DNA from: Afipia sp. 1NLS2
GTDB lineage: Bacteria > Pseudomonadota > Alphaproteobacteria > Rhizobiales > Xanthobacteraceae
DNA length: 64,000 nt
NCBI RefSeq assembly: GCF_000178995.1
Contig: NZ_ADVZ01000001.1
Location: 778,001-842,000, forward strand
Direction: 5' to 3'
Made by a program: the position numbers and the translations under genes. This document shows, piece by piece, positions 58,597 to 64,000 of the stretch; the stretch's first letter is position 1, and each line of letters starts with the position of its first letter. The notes under the pieces are model-generated. The model was not told where the DNA came from. It made no database searches and worked only from the letters and a program-made list of their open reading frames with translations.

Positions 58597-59559
58597 ATGT
58601 CCAGACATGATCGCACCCCACGCGCCGGCGCGAACCGGGCGAACCTTTACGACGAAATCACCGCCAAGGTCATCGCCGAGCTGGAGGCCGGCCGCTTCCC
58701 CTGGGTTCAGCCATGGGGCTCGTCCACGGCAAAAGCCCCGCTCGGCCTCCCGAAGAATGCCGCGACTTGTCGCACCTACAGCGGTATCAACATTCTGATC
58801 CTCTGGGGCGCCGTCATCGAGCACGGCTTTCCCGGCCAGGGCTGGCTCACCTTCCGCCAAGCCCTTTCTCTTGGCGGCAATGTCCGCAAGGGCGAGCGCG
58901 GCACCACTGTCGTCTATGCCGATCGCTTCGTGCCCGAGGGCGAGAAGCAGCGCGCTCGCGAAACCGGCGAGGAAGCGCAATCGATCCCCTTCCTGAAGCG
59001 CTTCACCGTCTTCAACGCGGCGCAATGCGAGGGCCTGCCCGACGAAATCGCCGTCGCTGCGCCGCCGACGCCGCAAGGCTTGATCGAGCCGAAGGTCGAA
59101 GCGCTCATCAAAGCAACGGGCATCGACTTCCGCATCGGCGGCAACCGCGCCTTCTATATCCCGGCGCACGACTATGTGCAGGTTCCTCCGCCGCAAGCCT
59201 ATTTCGAACCGATCAACTGGCATCGCACGGCACTGCATGAGATCGGGCACGCCAGCGGCCATCACAGCCGGCTGAATCGCGATCTCTCCGGCTCCTTCGG
59301 CACGAGGAAATATGCCTTCGAGGAATTGGTTGCCGAGATGTCGAGCGCTTTCGCCTGCGCCTCGCTCGGCACCGTGCCGACGGTGCGCCACGCGGATTAC
59401 ATTGGCTCCTGGCTCGAAACCCTGCGCGAGGATTCCCGCGCCGTCGTCCGCGCCGCCAGCCAGGCCAGCAAGGCGGCCGACTGGATCTTGTCCTTCCTGC
59501 CGGAAGACAATTCCGTTGCGGTCGCTGCCGAATCCTCGATGGACAGGAACGCGGCATGA
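58597..59559 (+). CDS. ardC: ArdC-like antirestriction protein / ssDNA-binding zincin (copy 2)
   Basis: 320 residues. ArdC N-terminal domain (LYDEITAKVIAELEAGRFPWVQPW, YSGINILILWGAVIEHGF, VRKGERGTTVVY) and zincin-like peptidase with HEIGH (214-218) and FEELVAEMSSAFA. It is the longer, more typical ArdC of alphaproteobacterial elements; the other copy at 17248 is clearly diverged. It should protect the entering strand during conjugal transfer. Confidence 0.92.
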   Translation: MSRHDRTPRAGANRANLYDEITAKVIAELEAGRFPWVQPWGSSTAKAPLGLPKNAATCRTYSGINILILWGAVIEHGFPGQGWLTFRQALSLGGNVRKGERGTTVVYADRFVPEGEKQRARETGEEAQSIPFLKRFTVFNAAQCEGLPDEIAVAAPPTPQGLIEPKVEALIKATGIDFRIGGNRAFYIPAHDYVQVPPPQAYFEPINWHRTALHEIGHASGHHSRLNRDLSGSFGTRKYAFEELVAEMSSAFACASLGTVPTVRHADYIGSWLETLREDSRAVVRAASQASKAADWILSFLPEDNSVAVAAESSMDRNAA

Positions 59560-59623
59560 TCCTCCTCTCCACCGATACGCAATGATCGCACGGCGCCAAC
59601 CTAACGCGCGCGTTCCGCGGCTT

Positions 59624-59708
59624 AGAGGAAGAGAGGGGATGGGTTTTCGCTGACGGGTTGATAGGTCGAGAGAGAGGCTCCCGGCTGCCCGTCACGGAGT
59701 AACCCACC
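59624..59708 (+). promoter_or_regulatory. Structured leader of the ParB-like gene (L2)
   Basis: TGACGGG (59651-59657) pairs with CCCGTCA (59688-59694); the loop carries GAGAGAGAGGC. It is homologous to L1 and ends at the start codon of the ParB-like gene. Confidence 0.65.
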
Positions 59709-61859
59709 ATGGCAAAAGCTGCCAAGAAAAAACGCGCACCCGCAATCATCGTCTTCTCGCGAGCACGCGACATTCCGTTCAACCGCATCAGGTTGTCGGA
59801 GGCCAACGTTCGCCAAACCGGCGTCGAGGCCGGCGTGGACCACCTCGCCCGTGACATCGACCGCCGCGAGGATCTCATACAGGGCCTCAATGTTCGCGTG
59901 GTTCTTGATGCCGACGGCAATGAGACTGGCGATTTCGAGACTCCGGCTGGCGGACGCCGCTACAGGTCGATCGCACGCCTGGTCGAAGCCGGTCGCTTCC
60001 CCGCCGATGGCCTTGTCCCCTGCATCGTCAAGAAGGCCGACGCCAAGACCTCGGCGACCGACGACTCGCTGGCAGAAAACACATTCCGGCTCGCGCTGCA
60101 TCCGCTCGATCAGTTCAAGGCGTTCCAGCGCATGGTCGACGGCGGGATGAGCACCGAGGAAGTCGCCAGCGCCTACTTCACCAGCCAGCGTTATGTCGAT
60201 CAGCGCCTCGCGCTCGCCAAGGTCTCGCCAAAGCTGCACGACGTGTATGCCCAGGATGCCATGACCTTGGCGATGCTGGAGGCGTTCACCGCGCATCCGG
60301 ATCATGCCCGTCAGGAGCAAGTATGGGAGGCTGTCAAGCAGTCTTACTATCGCGAGCCCTCGCGTATCCGGAGCATGCTGACCGAAACCACCGTTGCCGC
60401 ATCCGACAAACGCGCGCTGTTCGTCGGTATCGATGCCTATATGGCGGCAGGTGGCCAGGTGCTTCCGCGCTACCTCTTCGATGATGACGAGAACGGCTGG
60501 CTGGAAGATGTGGCGCTTCTCGATCGCCTTGTCGCCGAGAAACTGAAGGTCACCGCCGACGAGGTCGCGGCCGAAGGCTGGAAGTGGGTCAACGCCGACC
60601 TCGAACTTCCCTATGGCCATGATCACGGGTTGCGCGCAATCACCGGCACCTTCGCGCCACTGACCAAGAAGGAGCAGCGGCAGCGCGAGAAGTTGCGCGA
60701 GGAGCAGGAGCGTCTCGAGACTGAATATGCCGAGTACGACGAGTTGCCGGACGACATCGACCACCGGCTCGGCGAGATCGAGAAGCAGCTCGACGTCTTC
60801 GAACGCCGTCCTGCTATCTATAACTCCGCCGAGATCGCCATCGCCGGTGCCTTCGTCACTGTCGACGAGGACGGCGCCCTTGTCGTCGATCGCGGCTGGG
60901 TCCGTCCCGAGGACGAACAGCCCGAGACCGTCGACGGCAATGCCCCACAGGATGACGACGTCGCCGACGACACGCTCGCGCCGGATGGCAAGCGCACCGT
61001 CGTCACCATCGGCGGACAGCCGGCCGAGCCCGAAGAGGAAGAAGAGATCATCAAGCCTCTTCCCGAGCGGTTGGTTGCCGAACTGACGGCGCATCGCACC
61101 GTCGCGCTGAGCGATGCTGTCGGCTCTCATCCGCACATCGCCATGACGGCGCTGCTGCACCGGCTGGTCCGTGACACCTTCAAGCGCTCCACGAGCGGTT
61201 CGGCTGTCCAGGTGTCGATGCGTGAGGTGTATTTCCGTGAGCAGGGAATTGACCTCAAGGACAGCGCCTACGCGAAATCGGTCAGCGAACGGCATGCGGG
61301 CTGGAAAGCCGATCTGCCGGCCGACGATGACGCGCTGTGGGACTGGCTCGATGTGCTCGACGATGCCAGCCGCATGGCGCTTCTCGCCCATTGCGTTTCC
61401 TTCGGGATCAACGCGCTCTATGAGCGTCCAAATCCGATGAGCGCGACCGGGATTTCCGAGCACGGCCTGCGGACCCGCATGGCGGAAGCCGACCGCCTTG
61501 CTCGCGTCACCGGCCTCGACATGTCGGATGCCGGTTTCCGGCCGACCGTCGCGAACTACCTCGGCCGCGTCACCAAGCCTCGCATCCTCGAAGCGGTCCA
61601 TGAGGCGCTTGGTGAGGAGAAGGTGCGCCTGATCGACCACCTGAAGAAGGACGATATGGCGCGTGAGGCCGAACGTCTCTTGGCCGACACCGGCTGGCTG
61701 CCGGAGCCGTTGCGCCTCATCGCCGAGGCGCCGGCTGTTGAAACCTCGGCGGGGCAAGATGGCGGCGACGTCGCACTGCCGGAGTTCCTCGCCGGCGGCG
61801 ACGAGGAAGCTGCAACCGACGCTATCGACGATCCGACGGTTCTCGCCGCCGCCGAGTGA
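59709..61859 (+). CDS. ParB-like partition/nuclease-domain protein
   Basis: 716 residues. ParB/Sulfiredoxin-like N-terminal domain: DIPFNRIRLSEANVRQT, GVDHLARDIDRREDLIQGL, TPAGGRRYRSIARL, then DSLAENTFRLALHPLDQFKAFQRM and the HTH MSTEEVASAYFTSQRYVDQRLALAKV. A long acidic linker (near 330-450) and a C-terminal helical domain follow. Far longer than chromosomal ParB; such proteins are backbone genes of ICEs, with partition or regulatory roles. Two terminators follow it. Confidence 0.88.
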   Translation: MAKAAKKKRAPAIIVFSRARDIPFNRIRLSEANVRQTGVEAGVDHLARDIDRREDLIQGLNVRVVLDADGNETGDFETPAGGRRYRSIARLVEAGRFPADGLVPCIVKKADAKTSATDDSLAENTFRLALHPLDQFKAFQRMVDGGMSTEEVASAYFTSQRYVDQRLALAKVSPKLHDVYAQDAMTLAMLEAFTAHPDHARQEQVWEAVKQSYYREPSRIRSMLTETTVAASDKRALFVGIDAYMAAGGQVLPRYLFDDDENGWLEDVALLDRLVAEKLKVTADEVAAEGWKWVNADLELPYGHDHGLRAITGTFAPLTKKEQRQREKLREEQERLETEYAEYDELPDDIDHRLGEIEKQLDVFERRPAIYNSAEIAIAGAFVTVDEDGALVVDRGWVRPEDEQPETVDGNAPQDDDVADDTLAPDGKRTVVTIGGQPAEPEEEEEIIKPLPERLVAELTAHRTVALSDAVGSHPHIAMTALLHRLVRDTFKRSTSGSAVQVSMREVYFREQGIDLKDSAYAKSVSERHAGWKADLPADDDALWDWLDVLDDASRMALLAHCVSFGINALYERPNPMSATGISEHGLRTRMAEADRLARVTGLDMSDAGFRPTVANYLGRVTKPRILEAVHEALGEEKVRLIDHLKKDDMAREAERLLADTGWLPEPLRLIAEAPAVETSAGQDGGDVALPEFLAGGDEEAATDAIDDPTVLAAAE

Positions 61860-61867
61860 CGCGCACC

Positions 61868-61899
61868 AGCGGGGCGGCTCCCGGTCGCCCCGCTTTTCT
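61868..61899 (+). terminator. Intrinsic terminator after the ParB-like gene (first)
   Basis: AGCGGGGCG and CGCCCCGCT (61868-61876, 61886-61894) form a 9-bp stem followed by TTTCTT. Confidence 0.85.
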
Positions 61900-61914
61900 T
61901 CCCTTCCATCCCAA

Positions 61915-61945
61915 GGCCCGGCATCCCGCCGGGCCATTTTCATTT
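61915..61945 (+). terminator. Intrinsic terminator after the ParB-like gene (second)
   Basis: GGCCCGGC and GCCGGGCC (61915-61922, 61928-61935) with a 5-base loop, then ATTTTCATTT. The tandem terminator isolates the next gene. Confidence 0.8.
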
Positions 61946-61960
61946 CAGGAGGCTGACGTC

Positions 61961-62437
61961 ATGTCCGCACACAATATCTACGATATCGCGCCCATCGGCG
62001 CCCTGATCCGCTACACGGATCACAAGCCGAAGCCGCCAGCGCGTTTCACCAAGAAGCTCGCGGCCTGGCAAAGCGGCAACGGTGTCGGTCGGCTCGTGCG
62101 CAAACAGCCGCCGCGCGATCGCGCCACCTATATCGCGCCGGCCTCGATCACCCTGCACGAGGGCAATTTCGAATCCGGCTCGGTGATCCTCGTCACCGTC
62201 ATGCGCACCCATTCGGTCGACAGCGATCTCAGCTTCGAGATAGCCGAACGTCCGAAGATCGGCATGGTCCGTGTGTTGAACCGGATCGGCGACGATGAAG
62301 AGTTGCTGTATCTCGCCGACAACCGCGAAGCTGCCGAACTGTGGCTGGCCAAGGCCGGTTATCACCATGCTCGCCTTAAGGAGATCACGGCCGACGAGGT
62401 CGGCGCCGATGTCGTCGAGGGCCGCGCCGCCGCCTGA
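61961..62437 (+). CDS. Conserved element-backbone protein of unknown function
   Basis: 158 residues from ATG 61961 with AGGAGG at 61948-61953. MSAHNIYDIAPIGALIRYTDHKPKPPARFTKKLAAWQSG and a beta-rich middle (ASITLHEGNFESGSVILVTVMRTHSVDSDLSFEI), ending in DNREAAELWLAKAGY. It recurs between ParB-like and DUF6117-like genes in related elements as far as I recall; no activity is known. Confidence 0.7.
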   Translation: MSAHNIYDIAPIGALIRYTDHKPKPPARFTKKLAAWQSGNGVGRLVRKQPPRDRATYIAPASITLHEGNFESGSVILVTVMRTHSVDSDLSFEIAERPKIGMVRVLNRIGDDEELLYLADNREAAELWLAKAGYHHARLKEITADEVGADVVEGRAAA

Positions 62438-62459
62438 CCACCGCATTTCCCCACCCACC

Positions 62460-62496
62460 TGGCCCGCTGTCCCTTCGACAGCGGGCCATTTTGTTT
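62460..62496 (+). terminator. Intrinsic terminator
   Basis: GGCCCGCTGTC (62461-62471) and GACAGCGGGCC (62477-62487) make an 11-bp perfect stem, followed by ATTTTGTTT. Confidence 0.88.
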
Positions 62497-62507
62497 CAGG
62501 AGAACCC

Positions 62508-62777
62508 ATGGCTATTCCCGATCCCGTTCGCACGAATTTCAACACCATGCTGCGCGCTGCTGATGACGGCAACCTAGCACTCCTGGAGTGCCTCGACGTC
62601 GTGACGCGCGAGCCGCGCTACGTCCTGTGCGCTGTCGAACGCGACGGAGACGATTACGTGTTCGCGCCGTTCGGCCATCTCGTTGCGGATTGCAATCCCT
62701 ACGACGCTTACCTGCCGCCAGATCCCGACAATCCGGCCAGCTTCATCGAGAAGTCCGAAGACAGCGGTGCAGCATGA
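62508..62777 (+). CDS. Small element-backbone protein (DUF6117-like)
   Basis: 89 residues from ATG 62508 with AGGAG upstream. MAIPDPVRTNFNTMLRAADDGNLALLECLDVVTREPRYVLCAV is a pattern common in conjugative element backbones; the end is acidic and Pro-rich. The stop overlaps the next start by 4 bases. Confidence 0.7.
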   Translation: MAIPDPVRTNFNTMLRAADDGNLALLECLDVVTREPRYVLCAVERDGDDYVFAPFGHLVADCNPYDAYLPPDPDNPASFIEKSEDSGAA

Positions 62778-63072
62778 TGACCATCGATGAAATTTCGCTG
62801 ATGATCGCCGCAATCCTCCCTCGGAGCGCTCGCTTCCGTGGGAAGAGATGCGCGGCGGCGGCGGCGGCGTCGTCGAGCCGAAACCGCATTGGGCGTCCGA
62901 CATGGCCGTCTTCCGGCTGACCGACCGGAGCTGGTGTTCCTACGCCGACTGGATCGAGAACGGCCCTGCCGCGCGGTTCATCGATCATCCTGAAACGCGC
63001 GGTGACCACCTGATGATGAAGGCGCGGGCCATGATCGCACGCGAGATCGCAAACGAGCTTTGGTCGAACTGA
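62774..63072 (+). pseudogene. Small element protein split by a possible frameshift
   Basis: From ATG 62774 the frame reads MMTIDEISLMIAAILP, then turns into Arg/Ala-rich sequence (CAAAAAASSSRN). A different frame picks up just there with SERSLPWEEMRGGGGGVVEPKPHWASDM and runs to KARAMIAREIANELWSN, which looks like genuine protein. One missing base near 62818-62820 (TCCTCCCTCGG) would explain this. The second part could also start at ATG 62848 and make 74 residues. Confidence 0.55.
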
Positions 63073-63166
63073 GAGGGAGAGGGTTGTCGGGTCGGGATGG
63101 GCCCGAACAGAAGAAGAGAGAGCGCTATCCAGACTCGTCCTCTTCCGCTCTCGGGAGATCAGCCCC
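63071..63166 (+). promoter_or_regulatory. Structured leader of the ArdB/KlcA-like gene (L3)
   Basis: GAGAGGGAGAGG at the left and CCTCTTCCGCTCTC (63139-63152) at the right pair partly, with an AAGAAGAGAGAGCGCT loop. It ends directly before the gene at 63167 and resembles L4. Confidence 0.55.
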
Positions 63167-63589
63167 ATGACGACGCAAGACGCCAGTACCCATGTCGCGA
63201 CGCTTGTTCCGGACAACCGCCGCGAGATGTTCTTGCCGACGATATTCGGCCTTCGCCATCTGATCGTCGCTGAAAATACCGTCCATACATTCATGGATCG
63301 TCTTAGCCCCCGAGACTATGGCGGCGGCTTCTGGAATTTCTACGAATGCGATGGCCAGCCATTGTTTCTGGCGCCGAAATCAACCTCGCGTTTCCGGATC
63401 GAAAGCGACATCACCGAATTTCGCGGCGAGGTCTCGGCGGAGGCCGCAGGCATCATCGCCACGCTCTTCACCTTCTCACATCTCTCCTTCCAATTTGAGT
63501 CCGACCATCTGGTGGAAGGCTACCATCGCTTGCATGCCTGGTGCGACGGACATCCCGAGGCATCGGAGATCTTCCAGGCCATCGATTGA
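63167..63589 (+). CDS. ArdB/KlcA-family antirestriction protein
   Basis: 140 residues: VPDNRREMFLPTIFGLRHLIVAENTVHTFMDRLSPRDYGGGFWNFYEC, followed by FLAPKSTSRFRIE and a helical C terminus. VPxxxRxxFLP and YxGGxWxFYE are hallmarks of ArdB/KlcA. It counters type I restriction, complementing ArdC. Confidence 0.85.
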   Translation: MTTQDASTHVATLVPDNRREMFLPTIFGLRHLIVAENTVHTFMDRLSPRDYGGGFWNFYECDGQPLFLAPKSTSRFRIESDITEFRGEVSAEAAGIIATLFTFSHLSFQFESDHLVEGYHRLHAWCDGHPEASEIFQAID

Positions 63590-63597
63590 ATTTCACG

Positions 63598-63628
63598 AGC
63601 GCTCCGCCTTTCGGTGGGGCGCTTTTTT
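63598..63628 (+). terminator. Intrinsic terminator after the ArdB/KlcA-like gene
   Basis: GCGCTCCGCC (63599-63608) and GGTGGGGCGC (63613-63622), a 10-bp stem with G-T pairs, followed by TTTTTT. Confidence 0.88.
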
Positions 63629-63651
63629 CATGTTGGCGACCGCCATGATCT

Positions 63652-63747
63652 GAGAGCGAGAGCGTGGCGGGGACAGATGTGAGCCAGTGCGGTCGAGAGA
63701 GAGCGCTGCGCGGCTCACTCCCGTCCCGCTCTCCCGAGGTTCGCATC
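63652..63747 (+). promoter_or_regulatory. Structured leader of the terminal gene (L4)
   Basis: Outer arms GAGAGCG...CGGGGAC and GTCCCGCTCTC pair; inner stem TGAGCC (63680-63685)/GGCTCA (63712-63717); loop contains GAGAGAGAGCGCT. It ends at the ATG at 63748. Confidence 0.6.
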
Positions 63748-64000
63748 ATGACCATGACTTCCGCATCGGTGGCATTGCCCGCTGCCGCACAGCTTCCGCT
63801 CGTCAGCGATTCCGACAGCGCGCCTTTGATCTTCGCCGCGGCGCAGCTCCTCCTTCCACATCTCGAACGCGGTCAGCGCATCGACGCCGCCACCCTGCGC
63901 GGCAAGATGGAAGCTGCCTTCGGCGCTTCCGACTCCGCCGGCGCATGGGACTGGAAGACGGCCTATGACGCCTGCGAAGCCGCGACCGTCCTCTTTCTGC
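63748..64000 (+). CDS. N-terminus of a strawberry-notch-like methyltransferase/helicase (partial)
   Basis: 84 residues before the window ends. MTMTSASVALPAAAQLPLVSDSDSAPLIFAAAQLLLPHLERGQRIDAATL and AWDWKTAYDACEAATVLFL match the start of the very large (about 1400-1500 residue) proteins of alphaproteobacterial elements that join a SAM-methyltransferase domain and a strawberry-notch-like DEAD/H helicase. Only the N terminus can be seen, so this identification rests on the leader, position and these motifs. Confidence 0.65.
   Translation, partial: MTMTSASVALPAAAQLPLVSDSDSAPLIFAAAQLLLPHLERGQRIDAATLRGKMEAAFGASDSAGAWDWKTAYDACEAATVLFL

Noticed and set aside
59622-61943. A 773-codon open frame on the minus strand
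   Set aside because: It is fully antisense to the ParB-like gene, which has motifs, leader, ribosome site and terminators. The long antisense frame follows from high GC codon bias.
1-64000. CRISPR array
   Set aside because: No regularly spaced short repeats with unique spacers were seen; the repeats found are tandem 12-mers or dispersed elements.

Overview
The window reads as alphaproteobacterial DNA, probably Hyphomicrobiales and perhaps the Bradyrhizobium/Nitrobacter/Afipia group. This rests on high GC, dense coding, the style of the small exported proteins, and backbone genes (ArdC, DUF736, DUF3846, a ParB-like protein, a strawberry-notch-like protein) typical of integrative elements in these bacteria. 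The assignment is an inference from family resemblance; no rRNA or complete tRNA is present to confirm it.

Region 1 (1-16.0 kb) is a metal and sulfur stress region. It holds small envelope proteins, a frameshifted PepSY-cytochrome b561 gene, a CusF remnant, an outer-membrane protein with a cupredoxin, a divergent merR / merT-merP-GDCCVxC unit, and a second MerR regulator facing a ZntA-type P1B ATPase, both with MerR-type promoters. A sulfur-handling operon follows: ArsR-rhodanese regulator, an internally deleted metallo-beta-lactamase, an MFS transporter, a DsrE protein and a NifS-like protein with an unusual Asn in the PLP pocket. Then come a SHOCT protein, a methyltransferase, a nucleoside phosphorylase-like protein and a second GDCCVxC gene. 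No merA is present in the window.

Region 2 (about 16.0-43.66 kb) looks like an integrative mobilizable element with no mating-pair (T4SS) genes. Its left part has XRE, ArdC, DUF736 and a decayed ParB-like gene. A defence island follows: a Mre11/Rad50-like (YhaO/YhaN-like) pair, a GIY-YIG protein, Shedu (SduA) and a Gabija-like GajA/GajB pair. The right part is the mobilization block: DUF3846, several unknown genes, a ParA-like ATPase, a VirD4/TraD coupling protein, a MOBF relaxase-helicase and a large serine recombinase whose 3' end overlaps a 46-bp tRNA-Arg(ACG) 3' fragment.

Region 3 (43.66 kb to the end) starts on the other side of that tRNA fragment with a tyrosine integrase and probably continues beyond the window. 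It carries TacA-TacT, a second defence island (HNH protein, CoiA-like nuclease, and a tightly overlapped SIR2-HerA-DEDDh exonuclease operon), a LysR-controlled oxidoreductase cassette (cupin, tautomerase, aldo-keto reductase, SDR, CMD protein), and a second backbone (ArdC, ParB-like, small conserved genes, ArdB/KlcA-type antirestriction, start of a strawberry-notch-like gene). Several genes of this backbone are preceded by purine-rich, foldable leaders that resemble each other. A repeat copy near 46.3-46.4 kb looks like the unoccupied form of the junction into which the LysR cassette was inserted.
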